Source of the DNA: an uncultured Oscillospiraceae bacterium
Lineage (GTDB): Bacteria > Bacillota > Clostridia > Oscillospirales > Acutalibacteraceae
Length of the DNA stretch: 49,591 nucleotides
Direction: 5' to 3'
Assembly (NCBI GenBank): GCA_900553255.1
Contig: USCI01000007.1
Location: forward strand, 1 to 49,591
The position numbers and the translations under genes are program-made. A model generated the notes under the pieces. The model was not told where the DNA came from. It saw only the letters and a program-made list of their open reading frames with translations, and did no database searches. Position 1 is the first letter of the stretch. Each line of letters starts with the position of its first letter. Below are positions 8,573 through 16,990 of the stretch, one piece after another.

Positions 8573-8591
8573 TTGTCTATGACAATCACCC
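8567..8591 (+). terminator. Strong stem-loop spanning the tepA stop codon
   Basis: A perfect 11-bp stem (8567-8577 with 8581-8591, loop TAT) includes the TGA stop. No T run follows, so it is more likely to stabilise the 3' end or to pause transcription than to be a complete terminator; the T-tailed hairpin at 8638-8656 could finish termination. Confidence 0.45.
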
Positions 8592-8934
8592 ATGAAAAAC
8601 CGCTTGCCGGTCAGAGTGACCGGCATTTCACGGCGGGCCGCGAAATCGCGGTTTTTCCGGTCGAGCGGGTGCGGGACTTACGTCCCGAAACCGGATTTTT
8701 CCGGTCGGAGCGTTTACTGGTCAGAATGGCCCGCATTTTTTTGTGGAGTGTGTTTGTGCCGGAGGCAGGCAGCTTCTGTCCGCGAAACGCTTTTCGGCTC
8801 TGGACTTCTTGACAGGCGGGAAAGAAAAGCCAGACACGATCTTTGGCAAAGCGGGGGATATGCTCCCGCGGCTACATACTCCCCGGTGTATCGGGGAGAG
8901 GGGATTACTTTACATGAAGAGGAGTGGTGTCCGC
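8592..8934 (+). other. Hairpin-rich non-coding interval between tepA and ftsK
   Basis: About 340 bases without a supportable gene. I see successive stem-loops: 8606-8624 (8 bp, loop GAG), 8638-8651 (5 bp, followed by TTTTT), 8672-8687 (6 bp, loop TTAC), a TTTTT-containing loop at 8690-8705, 8851-8867 (about 7 bp) and one around 8880-8900 (CTCCCC/GGGGAG). A TTTTTCCGGTCG segment occurs twice, 44 bases apart. I do not recognise a known riboswitch or RNA family. The ftsK promoter must also lie here, but I find no convincing -35/-10 pair. Open frames crossing it are not supported. Confidence 0.45.
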
Positions 8935-11367
8935 ATGGCGCCCAAAAAGCGGTCGTCATCCGCAGCATCGAAGAAGGGAAGCGCATCCCGCGGGAAGAAA
9001 TCGACGTCTGCCGTCGCCTCGGCGCGCAGCCGGGCGGCGCAGGCGGCCAGTGCCCGGCATCAGACGGCGGCGATCCTGCTGTTTGCCGGTGCGGTGCTGC
9101 TGCTGTGCCTCGTACTGATCCCGGGGGCGAGTCTGTGGGGGCTTCTGCACAAGTTTGTGCTGGGCCTTTTCGGCATCTGTGCGTTCATCCTGCCGGTGCT
9201 GATGGTTTATATCGCTGTGATTGCCGCGATGGAACGGCCGGTCGGCAGCGTCAGCGCCAAGCTGTGGCAGGGCTTCCTGCTGCTGATGATGATCGCCAGC
9301 GCGCTGCAGATCTTCTGGGTGGATATCCCGGATGAGCCGGGGTACGGCTGGTTCAGCTCGATCGGGCGCGCCTATACCGCCGGGATGGAGCTGCAGGGCG
9401 GCGGCGTGGCCGGCGCTCTGCTCGGTTATCCGCTGGAGTACTTTTTTACCGATATCGGCGCCAAAATTATCATCTGCCTGCTGATTTTCGTGTTTTTGAT
9501 GCTGGTGACCGGCACCACCATCCTTACCCTGTTCCGTACAGCCTGGAAGCCGGTGGAGAAAACCAAGGCGTCCATTGAGCAGGTGATGGCGGCTTCGGCG
9601 GAAAAGCGGCAAAAGCCGAAAAAGATCGATGTGGATATCGGCGAAGGCTATATGGAGGAAGGCCCGCCGGAGACGGATAAAAAGGGCAAAAAGGCAGCCG
9701 TGCCGGAGGGAACGCCGGAGGCGCTGACCGCGCTCGAACGGGCGGCGCAGGAACTCCGGGAGCAGGAGGAGCGCCCGCCGCTGCATGTGGAAGATCTGGT
9801 TGCCGCCAAGAAGCCTGTGCCGGAAGCCAAGGCGGATGGCAGCGGCTTTGAGCCGCCGGCCGAGGAAAAAAAGCCGGCCTATATGGGGGAGGACGATTAC
9901 CGCTATCCGCCGATTTCGCTGCTGGATGAGGCGCCGCCGCGCGACGAAGCCGATTCCGGGCAGGAGCAGAAGCATACGGCGCAGCTGCTGGTCGGCACGC
10001 TCAAGGAATTCGGGGTGGAAACCAAAATCCTGGACATCTCCCGCGGTCCGGCGGTTACGCGGTATGAGCTGCAGCCGAGCGCGGGAGTTAAAATCAGCCG
10101 GATCACCGGGTTGGCCGACGACATTGCGCTGCGGCTGGCGGCAACCGGCGTGCGTATCGAGGCGCCGATCCCCAACAAGGCGGCGGTCGGCATCGAGGTG
10201 CCCAACCGCAACCGCAGCTCAATCTGCCTGCGGGAGTTGATCGACTCCACCGAATTCAGCCTGGCCAAAAGCAAGCTGACGGTGGCGCTGGGCAAGGATA
10301 TCGCCGGCAACATCGTGCTGGCGGATCTTGCGAAGATGCCTCACCTGCTCATCGCGGGTACTACCGGCTCCGGTAAATCGGTGTGCACCAACTCCATGAT
10401 CCAGAGTGTCCTTTACCGCGCATCCCCCAAGGAGGTGCGTATGCTGCTGATTGACCCGAAGCAGGTGGAATTCGGCATTTACAACGGTATCCCGCATCTG
10501 CTGGTGCCGGTGGTCACCGATCCGCGCAAGGCGGCCGGTGCGCTCGGCTGGGCGGTGACCGAAATGCTGCGCCGGTATAAGGTGTTTGCGGAAAACAATG
10601 TGCGCGATCTGACCTCCTACAACGCGGCAGCAGCCAAGAGCGACACCCTGCAGCCGATGCCGCTGATCCTGATTATCATCGACGAGCTGTCCGACCTGAT
10701 GATGGCGGCGGCGAGCGAGGTGGAGGATGCCATCATCCGTCTCGCGCAGATGGCGCGTGCTGCGGGTATGCACCTGGTGATCGCTACCCAGCGCCCGTCG
10801 GTCGATGTCATCACCGGCCTGATCAAGGCCAACATCCCGTCGCGGCTGGCGCTTACGGTGGCTTCGCAGGTGGACTCCCGCACCATTCTGGACACCGGCG
10901 GTGCGGAAAAGCTGCTCGGCAAGGGCGATATGCTGTTCATGCCGGTCGGCGTCTCCAAGCCGATGCGTGTGCAGGGATGCTTTGTCAGCAACCGTGAGGT
11001 GGAGTCGGTGGTCGATTTCCTCAAGGGAACCGAAAAACAGGAGTACGACGAAACCATTATCGAGGAGATCAACCGCCAGGCGGCAGCAAGCGAAAAATCC
11101 TCTTCCAAATCCGCCGGCGGGGACGACGGCGACACCGAAAGCGACGAGATGCTGCCGCAGGCGATCGAGCTGGTGGTGGAGGCCGGAGAAGCGTCCACCT
11201 CCATGCTGCAGCGCCGTCTGCGGGTCGGTTATGCCCGGGCGGGCCGGCTGATCGACGAGATGGAACAGCGCGGCGTCATCGGCCCGAGCGAGGGCAGCAA
11301 GTCCCGCCGGGTGCTGATGACCCGGCAGCAGTGGATGGAAATGAACCTGAATCAGCCCGAGCAATAA
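8935..11367 (+). CDS. ftsK: DNA translocase FtsK/SpoIIIE
   Basis: 810 residues. A basic N-terminus is followed by about four membrane helices (roughly 40-200), an acidic/Pro-rich linker, then the RecA-like motor: Walker A AGTTGSGKS (about 475) and Walker B LIIIDELSDLM (about 578). The C-terminal gamma domain (about 738-800) is the DNA-reading winged helix, with SMLQRRLRVGYARAGRLID. It pumps chromosomal DNA through the division or sporulation septum. The tepA neighbour supports a SpoIIIE-type role. The ATG at 8935 follows GAGGAG; another in-frame ATG at 8914 would add seven residues and is possible. Length is normal for the family. Confidence 0.95.
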   Translation: MAPKKRSSSAASKKGSASRGKKSTSAVASARSRAAQAASARHQTAAILLFAGAVLLLCLVLIPGASLWGLLHKFVLGLFGICAFILPVLMVYIAVIAAMERPVGSVSAKLWQGFLLLMMIASALQIFWVDIPDEPGYGWFSSIGRAYTAGMELQGGGVAGALLGYPLEYFFTDIGAKIIICLLIFVFLMLVTGTTILTLFRTAWKPVEKTKASIEQVMAASAEKRQKPKKIDVDIGEGYMEEGPPETDKKGKKAAVPEGTPEALTALERAAQELREQEERPPLHVEDLVAAKKPVPEAKADGSGFEPPAEEKKPAYMGEDDYRYPPISLLDEAPPRDEADSGQEQKHTAQLLVGTLKEFGVETKILDISRGPAVTRYELQPSAGVKISRITGLADDIALRLAATGVRIEAPIPNKAAVGIEVPNRNRSSICLRELIDSTEFSLAKSKLTVALGKDIAGNIVLADLAKMPHLLIAGTTGSGKSVCTNSMIQSVLYRASPKEVRMLLIDPKQVEFGIYNGIPHLLVPVVTDPRKAAGALGWAVTEMLRRYKVFAENNVRDLTSYNAAAAKSDTLQPMPLILIIIDELSDLMMAAASEVEDAIIRLAQMARAAGMHLVIATQRPSVDVITGLIKANIPSRLALTVASQVDSRTILDTGGAEKLLGKGDMLFMPVGVSKPMRVQGCFVSNREVESVVDFLKGTEKQEYDETIIEEINRQAAASEKSSSKSAGGDDGDTESDEMLPQAIELVVEAGEASTSMLQRRLRVGYARAGRLIDEMEQRGVIGPSEGSKSRRVLMTRQQWMEMNLNQPEQ

Positions 11368-11382
11368 CGAATATACTACATA

Positions 11383-11421
11383 CAAGCCATTGACGCCGGG
11401 CATCAATGGCTTGTGATTTTT
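11383..11421 (+). terminator. Rho-independent terminator after ftsK
   Basis: A perfect 11-bp stem (11383-11393 with 11403-11413, nine-base loop) is followed by TGATTTTT. It separates ftsK from malQ. Confidence 0.8.
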
Positions 11422-11458
11422 CGGCGGCTCGTCCGCCGGCAAAGGGGCTGAAAATTCT

Positions 11459-12961
11459 ATGGATCTCAAACGGCGCAGCGCGGGCGTGCTGATGAACATT
11501 TCCTCCCTGCCGGGGCCGTACGGTGTCGGTGGGTTCGGAGAAGAGGCGCGCCGGTTTGCGGATACGCTCTCCGGCATGGGCTTCCGTTTCTGGCAGGTAC
11601 TGCCGTTCAATCCGGTGGATGCGGGCAATTCTCCCTATGCAAGCGCGAGCGCGTTCGCCGGAAATCCGCTGTATATCGATCCGCGCGCCCTGCTGCGCGA
11701 CGGTCTGATCACCGCGCAGGAGGAAAAGGCGTGCCGCTATTCCGGCAGCCCCTATACGGCGGATTATGCGTTCGCCAGGGAGAAAAAGGAGGCGCTTCTG
11801 CGCGCTGCCTTTGCGCGAAGCGGTGCGGCACAGCGGGAAAGGGATGTCGCTTTTGCGGCGGAAAATCCGTGGGTGGAGCCCTATGCGCTGTTTATGGCGG
11901 CCAAGGAACGGCAAAACGGCGCGCCCTGGTGGGAGTGGCCAAAGGAGCTGGCGGATTATGCCGGCTGTCAGGGCCGGACGGAGCTTAAGGACGCCGCAGC
12001 CTTCCATGTGTTTGTCCAGCGGCTCTTTTCCGAGGAATGGGAGCAGCTGAAGGCGTATATCAACGGCAAAGGGATTGGCGTCATCGGCGATATGCCGATG
12101 TATGTGTCGATGGACAGCTGCGACGTCTGGAGCCATCGGGAGCTGTTCGACCTCGATTTGTGCACCGGCCGTCCCTGCCGCGTGGCAGGGGTGCCGCCGG
12201 ATTATTTTTCGGCGGATGGCCAGCTTTGGGGCAATCCACTGTACAACTGGGCGGCGATGGAACGGGACGGTTACGCCTGGTGGTGTACACGCATCGGCGC
12301 GGCGTTCAGCCGTTTCGACGTGGTGCGCATCGACCATTTCCGCGCGTTTGCCTCGTACTGGGCGGTGCCGGCGGATGCCGAAACCGCGAAAGCAGGCAAG
12401 TGGATGCCGGGGCCGGGGCAGGCGCTGTTTGACGCGGCCGCCTCGCGGTATCCGTCGCTGCCGATTATCGCGGAGGATCTCGGCGTGTTCGGCGAGGACG
12501 TCGAAGCGCTGCTGGAATCCACCGGCTTTCCCGGTATGCGGGTGGTGCAGTTCGGCTTTACGCCGGACGGCGACAGCACTCATCTGCCGCACAACTACCC
12601 CTTTAATACGGTGGCTTATGTGGGAACCCACGACAACAACACCCTGCTCGGCTGGCTGTGGGAGGCCTCTCCCGCGCAGAGAGCGTTCGCCCTGCACTAC
12701 TGCGGCTATAATGGCACCGATTGGGGGCAGGGCGGCTACAAAAGCCCGGCCTGCCGGAAGGTGATCGAAACGGTCTGGCGCTCCGCAGCGCGTACAGCGG
12801 TGATCGCATTTCAGGACATGTGCGGCTTCGGCAGCGACACTAGGATGAACATCCCCGGACAGCCCAAAAGCAACTGGCGTTTCCGCACCACCGAGGAAAC
12901 CATTGCGCAGATGGATCAGGCATATTTTGCCGATATCAATCGTCTTTTCCGCCGTGCCTGA
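11459..12961 (+). CDS. malQ: 4-alpha-glucanotransferase (amylomaltase, GH77)
   Basis: 500 residues, the full GH77 length. Family signatures run in order: the N-terminal RSAGVLMNISSLPGPYGVG, the SPYASASAFAGNPLYIDP block, the nucleophile Asp in VVRIDHFRAF (about 290), the acid/base Glu in IIAEDLGV (about 337) and the stabilising Asp in GTHDNNT (about 390). It transfers alpha-1,4-glucan segments between maltodextrins or to glucose, in the cytoplasm. The ATG at 11459 follows AAAGGGG. It is not in an operon with glycogen genes here; the next gene is an unrelated radical SAM protein 59 bases downstream. No odd features. Confidence 0.96.
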   Translation: MDLKRRSAGVLMNISSLPGPYGVGGFGEEARRFADTLSGMGFRFWQVLPFNPVDAGNSPYASASAFAGNPLYIDPRALLRDGLITAQEEKACRYSGSPYTADYAFAREKKEALLRAAFARSGAAQRERDVAFAAENPWVEPYALFMAAKERQNGAPWWEWPKELADYAGCQGRTELKDAAAFHVFVQRLFSEEWEQLKAYINGKGIGVIGDMPMYVSMDSCDVWSHRELFDLDLCTGRPCRVAGVPPDYFSADGQLWGNPLYNWAAMERDGYAWWCTRIGAAFSRFDVVRIDHFRAFASYWAVPADAETAKAGKWMPGPGQALFDAAASRYPSLPIIAEDLGVFGEDVEALLESTGFPGMRVVQFGFTPDGDSTHLPHNYPFNTVAYVGTHDNNTLLGWLWEASPAQRAFALHYCGYNGTDWGQGGYKSPACRKVIETVWRSAARTAVIAFQDMCGFGSDTRMNIPGQPKSNWRFRTTEETIAQMDQAYFADINRLFRRA

Positions 12962-13020
12962 GAAGGCCGGCAGCATCCGCCGCAGGCGGACGCAGTTTGC
13001 CAAGTAAGGAGTCAATCCCA

Positions 13021-14928
13021 ATGCCTTTTTTACCGATTACCCGGGAGGAAATGAAACAGCGCGGCTGGAGCGAGCCGGATATTGTGGTGGTTACCGGCGA
13101 TGCCTATGTCGACCATCCCAGCTTCGGCGCGGCGATCATCTCCCGCGTGCTGGAGGCCGAGGGTTTCCGAGTCTGCATCCTTTCGCAGCCGCAGGCGGCG
13201 GAGGATATGCGGCGCTTCGGCACCCCGAAGCTGGGCTTTTTTGTCGGCAGCGGCAATATCGATTCGATGGTCGCGCACTATACGGCAGCCAAGCGCCGCC
13301 GCAGCGAGGACGCCTACACCCCCGGCGGAAAGGCGGGGCGCCGGCCCGACCGCGCGGCGATCGTTTACTGCCGCTGGGTGCGGCAATGTTATCCCGACAT
13401 CCCGATTGTGCTCGGCGGACTGGAGGCGTCGCTGCGCCGTTTCGCGCATTACGATTACTGGGACGATAAGGTACGCCCCTCCATCCTCCTCGACAGCGGC
13501 GCGGACATTCTGGTGTTCGGCATGGGGGAGCAGCAGAATACCGAAATCGCGCGCCGGCTTGCGGCCGGTGAGCCGGTGAAAAGCCTAACCGATGTGCGCG
13601 GCACGGTGACGGCGGTGCCGGTGCGGGAATATACACCCCGTCCCTGCGCCGAGTGCCCTTCGTTTGAAATGGTCAGCGAACCGACACCGGAAGGAAAAAG
13701 GCAGTATGCCCTGTCCTGCCGCATACAGCAGGACGAGCAGGATGCGGTGCGCGGCAAAACGGTGATTCAGCGGCACGGCGGCGTGATCGTGGTGCAGAAC
13801 CCGCCCATGCCGCTGCTTGACGGCGAGGCGCTCGACCGGGTTTATGAGCTGCCGTATATGCGGCAGTATCATCCGTCGTATGAGGTGCTCGGCGGGGTGC
13901 CGGGGCTCGAAGAGGTGCAGTTTTCCCTTGTGCACAACCGAGGCTGCTTCGGGGCTTGCAATTTCTGTTCCCTGGCGTACCATCAGGGGCGCCAGATCGC
14001 CTGTCGTACGGCGGATTCGGTGGTCCGCGAGGCGCAGACCCTCATCCGGATGCCGGGATTCAAGGGCTACATACACGACGTCGGCGGCCCGACCGCCAAT
14101 TTTCGCCGGCCCTCCTGCAAAGGGCAGCTCACCCGCGGGCTGTGCAAGGGGAAAAAGTGCCTGGCGCCCACGGTCTGTCCCGCTCTCGAGGCGGATCATA
14201 CCGAGTATCTCGACCTGCTGCGCCGGCTGCGTGCGCTGCCGGGGGTCAAGCGGGTGTTTATCCGTTCGGGCATCCGTTTTGATTATCTGCTGGCGGATGA
14301 CGACGAAACCTTTTTCAAGGAGCTGGTCAAGTACCACGTTAGCGGCCAGCTCAAGGTGGCGCCGGAGCACTGCTCGGATGCGGTGCTCCGCTGCATGGGC
14401 AAGCCGCCCATCGACACCTACCGGCGGTTTCAGAAGCGGTTTTATGAGCTGACCAAAAGCGCCGGTAAAAAGCAATACCTTGTGCCGTACCTGATGTCCT
14501 CTCATCCCGGCAGCACCCGGAAGGATGCGATTGAGCTGGCGCTGTTCCTGAAAAGGGAGGGGCTGCATCCCGAGCAGGTGCAGGATTTCTATCCCACGCC
14601 GGGGACGATTTCCACCTGCATGTTCTATACCGGGCTAGACCCCTATACGATGAAGCCGGTGTATGTGCCGCGCACGCCCCGGGAAAAGGCGGAGCAGCGT
14701 GCGCTGCTGCAGTATTTCCGTCCGGAAAACCGGCAGAAGGTGCTCGACGCGCTGCGGGCGGCCGGGCGCACCGATCTGATCGGTACCGGCCCGGATTGTC
14801 TGGTACCGCCTGAACCGCGGCCGGGCCGGCCCGCGGACAAGCCGGCGAAGGGAAAAAACGGCCGACCGGCGGCCTCCCGTGATGCGCGCGGCACCAGGCA
14901 GCAGAAGCCCCGCGGCAGGAAAAAGTAA
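13021..14928 (+). CDS. YgiQ/UPF0313 family radical SAM protein
   Basis: 635 residues. The N-terminal ~290 residues are the YgiQ-specific domain (PFLPITREEMKQRGW and VVVTGDAYVDHPSFGAA are typical). The radical SAM cluster motif CFGACNFC is at about 309-316 (CxxxCxxC), followed by a TIM-barrel core and the YgiQ C-terminal region, ending in a basic Pro/Lys tail. The reaction is unknown; the family is widespread in anaerobes. The ATG at 13021 follows TAAGGAG by a good distance; an in-frame ATG 24 bases upstream has no site. It probably shares a transcript with malQ and the ACT-domain gene that begins 42 bases later. Confidence 0.93.
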   Translation: MPFLPITREEMKQRGWSEPDIVVVTGDAYVDHPSFGAAIISRVLEAEGFRVCILSQPQAAEDMRRFGTPKLGFFVGSGNIDSMVAHYTAAKRRRSEDAYTPGGKAGRRPDRAAIVYCRWVRQCYPDIPIVLGGLEASLRRFAHYDYWDDKVRPSILLDSGADILVFGMGEQQNTEIARRLAAGEPVKSLTDVRGTVTAVPVREYTPRPCAECPSFEMVSEPTPEGKRQYALSCRIQQDEQDAVRGKTVIQRHGGVIVVQNPPMPLLDGEALDRVYELPYMRQYHPSYEVLGGVPGLEEVQFSLVHNRGCFGACNFCSLAYHQGRQIACRTADSVVREAQTLIRMPGFKGYIHDVGGPTANFRRPSCKGQLTRGLCKGKKCLAPTVCPALEADHTEYLDLLRRLRALPGVKRVFIRSGIRFDYLLADDDETFFKELVKYHVSGQLKVAPEHCSDAVLRCMGKPPIDTYRRFQKRFYELTKSAGKKQYLVPYLMSSHPGSTRKDAIELALFLKREGLHPEQVQDFYPTPGTISTCMFYTGLDPYTMKPVYVPRTPREKAEQRALLQYFRPENRQKVLDALRAAGRTDLIGTGPDCLVPPEPRPGRPADKPAKGKNGRPAASRDARGTRQQKPRGRKK

Positions 14929-14970
14929 GGCGCGGTATGTATGCGCCGAACCATAAAGGGGAGGTGGCCT

Positions 14971-15363
14971 GTGCTGCATTTGGAGGTGCTCCCGGAGAAA
15001 TTCACCGTCTGCAAGCTGAAGGAGCCGGCGGACGCCCGCCTCGGCGAGTTCTGTTTTTTGGCCGGAACCGACCGGGAGCTTTCCATGGTATGCCCGACGG
15101 CGCTGGTGCCGGAGCGCACGGCGGCGAGGGAGGACGGCTGGCGGGCTTTCCGCATCGCCGGTACGCTGGATTTTGCCTTGACCGGGATTCTGGCCGGGAT
15201 CACGTCGGTGCTGGCCGGACGGGAAATCGGCGTATTTGCGGTGTCAACCTTTGACACCGATTACCTTCTCGTCCGGGCGGATGACCTGGAGAGGGCGCTG
15301 ACGGCGCTTGAGGAGAGCGGGATTGCCGATTTTTCTTTTCTTCCGGGAAAGGATTTGCTATAA
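14971..15363 (+). CDS. ACT domain-containing protein
   Basis: 130 residues with two ACT-like modules (ACT_7/CASTOR type): beta strands are visible at LHLEVLPEKFTVCKL (N-term) and at GVFAVSTFDTDYLLVRADDL (C-term), the latter the amino-acid-binding ACT signature. Such proteins bind amino acids and are thought to regulate metabolism; no enzyme domain is attached. The GTG at 14971 follows GGGGAGGTGG and is preferred to the ATG at 14941, which lacks a site and adds ten residues unlike the family. Its stop codon lies inside the -10 of the metF promoter. Confidence 0.8.
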   Translation: MLHLEVLPEKFTVCKLKEPADARLGEFCFLAGTDRELSMVCPTALVPERTAAREDGWRAFRIAGTLDFALTGILAGITSVLAGREIGVFAVSTFDTDYLLVRADDLERALTALEESGIADFSFLPGKDLL

Positions 15364-15364
15364 T
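15356..15364 (+). promoter_or_regulatory. Extended -10 promoter of the metF operon
   Basis: TGCTATAAT (15356-15364) is a perfect extended -10; the region 17 bases upstream is T/C-rich and a poor -35. The element overlaps the end of the ACT gene. Predicted transcription starts about 85 bases before the metF GTG; no SAM or cobalamin riboswitch is visible in that short leader. Confidence 0.55.
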
Positions 15365-15457
15365 GTCTTTTACTGAGCCGGACGTTGTGCCGCACAAGCC
15401 GGATTACCGGGCCGCAGACAGGGCGGCCTTACATTACCTTTGGAAGGATGATGACTC

Positions 15458-16324
15458 GTGAAAATTGCTGAACTGCTCGCCGCCAAGCCGGTTACCCTCT
15501 CGTTTGAGGTGTTTCCGCCAAAAACCGACGCCGCCTTTGAGCCGATTCAGGCGGCCGTACACGATATTGCCCGTCTGAAGCCGGATTTCATGAGCGTCAC
15601 CTACGGCGCGGGCGGCGGCACGTCGGATTTTACGGTGCGGCTCGCCTCGGAGCTGCAGGATGTGTGCGGGGTGACGGCGCTTGCGCATCTGACCTGCGTA
15701 TCCTCGACGAAGGAGCATGTCGGACGGGTGCTCGGTGAGCTGAAGGCGCGCGGGATCCAGAACGTGCTGGCACTGCGCGGGGATATCCCGGAGGGTATGG
15801 ACCGCTCGAATGCGGTGTATCAGTACGCCTATCAGCTGATTGAGGAAATCCACGCGGCGGGGGATTTTTGCGTCGGCGCTGCCTGCTATCCGGAGGGGCA
15901 CGTCGAGTGCGACCATCAGGAGGAGGATATCCTGCACCTCAAGCGCAAGGTCGAGAGCGGATGCGATTTCCTGACCACCCAGATGTTTTTCGACAACAGC
16001 GTGCTGTACAGCTTTTTGTACCGCATCCTGGCCAAGGATATCCACGTGCCGGTGATCGCTGGGGTAATGCCGGTGACCAACGGCAAGCAGATCAAGCGGA
16101 TCTGTGCGCTGTCCGGCACCACGCTGCCCGCACGGTTCCGCTCCATCCTCGACCGCTTCGGAGATAATCCCGCCGCGATGAAGCAGGCGGGGATCGCTTA
16201 TGCGACCGAACAGATCATCGACCTGATCGCCAACGGGGTCAGGGGCGTGCATGTGTATACGATGAATAAGCCGGACGTTGCCGAGAGCATCCTGCATAAC
16301 CTGTCGTCGATCCTCGGCCGATGA
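15458..16324 (+). CDS. metF: 5,10-Methylenetetrahydrofolate reductase
   Basis: 288 residues, normal for bacterial MetF. The N-terminus has VTLSFEVFPPKTD (the conserved SFE(F/V)FPPK), MSVTYGAGG (about 45-54), LAHLTCV (about 72) and NVLALRGDIP (about 101), which bind FAD and folate. It makes 5-methyl-tetrahydrofolate for the MetH encoded two genes downstream, and in acetogens it also serves the Wood-Ljungdahl route. The GTG at 15458 follows GGAAGGA; ATGs a few bases upstream run into stops. Its stop overlaps the start of the next gene by four bases. Confidence 0.95.
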   Translation: MKIAELLAAKPVTLSFEVFPPKTDAAFEPIQAAVHDIARLKPDFMSVTYGAGGGTSDFTVRLASELQDVCGVTALAHLTCVSSTKEHVGRVLGELKARGIQNVLALRGDIPEGMDRSNAVYQYAYQLIEEIHAAGDFCVGAACYPEGHVECDHQEEDILHLKRKVESGCDFLTTQMFFDNSVLYSFLYRILAKDIHVPVIAGVMPVTNGKQIKRICALSGTTLPARFRSILDRFGDNPAAMKQAGIAYATEQIIDLIANGVRGVHVYTMNKPDVAESILHNLSSILGR

Positions 16325-16968
16325 CGGGGGAGACGCTGCTGGAGACGACCCTGCGCTATGCCGGCGCCCGGGGGACGGCGGATGTGCGGCTCCGGCGCAC
16401 GGCGGAGGACTGCCTGCGTCAGCTGCGGGAGGGCTGCTCGCCGGCGTGGCGCTGGCTGGCCTGCCCGGCGTCGGCCGGCGGGGACGATGTCTGCCGTCTG
16501 GGCGACTGGACGGTGCAGTCCAAGAGACTGGCGGCCGGACTTGCAGGCTGCGACAGGGCCTTCCTGTTTGCGGCGACCCTGGGAGCGGCGGCCGACCGGA
16601 TGCTGCTGCGCCAGGAAACGGAGGACATGGGGCGCGCGGTGCTGCTGCAGGCAGCGGCGGCCGCGTTTCTGGAGCATTACAGCGACAGCTGCATGGCATA
16701 CCTGCGCGGGAAGGCGGAGGAGGACGGGTATTACCTGCGTCCGCGGGTCAGCCCCGGCGATGGGGACTTTGCCCTGGAGCAGCAGCGGCCGCTGCTGGAC
16801 CGTCTGGATGCCGCAAGGCGCATCGGGGTAACGCTGACCGATGCGCTGATGCTGCTGCCGACGAAAACGGTCACGGCGGTCATCGGGCTGACCAGGACAA
16901 AAGAAGCGGCGTGCACGGGATCGTCCTGCGCGGGCTGCGGGAAAAGGGACTGCCCGTTCCGCTATTAA
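16321..16968 (+). CDS. Stand-alone activation domain-like protein for B12-dependent methionine synthase
   Basis: 215 residues. The C-terminal half carries the MetH activation-domain pattern: RPRVSPGDGDFALEQQRPLL (about 139-158), IGVTLTDALMLLPTKTVTAVIG (about 163-185), and a Cys-rich end CTGSSCAGCGKRDC. The first part (FLFATTLGAA-like segment at about 80) matches the alpha-helical region of the same domain. It probably helps reductive reactivation of cob(II)alamin in the MetH made next door, which itself lacks this domain. The four-base overlap with metF (ATGA) and 22 bases to metH imply one transcript. Cys-rich end suggests metal or redox binding; this is inference. Confidence 0.85.
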   Translation: MTGETLLETTLRYAGARGTADVRLRRTAEDCLRQLREGCSPAWRWLACPASAGGDDVCRLGDWTVQSKRLAAGLAGCDRAFLFAATLGAAADRMLLRQETEDMGRAVLLQAAAAAFLEHYSDSCMAYLRGKAEEDGYYLRPRVSPGDGDFALEQQRPLLDRLDAARRIGVTLTDALMLLPTKTVTAVIGLTRTKEAACTGSSCAGCGKRDCPFRY

Positions 16969-16990
16969 GAGAAAAGAAAGAGGAAAACGC

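Noticed and set aside
8592..9335. Open frame running from the tepA-ftsK gap into ftsK
   Set aside because: It overlaps the N-terminus of ftsK in another frame, its product is Arg/Gly-rich with no recognisable domain, and the gap is full of hairpins.
15364..15457. SAM or cobalamin riboswitch ahead of metF
   Set aside because: The leader is only about 85 bases, too short for a cobalamin switch, and lacks SAM-riboswitch core motifs.
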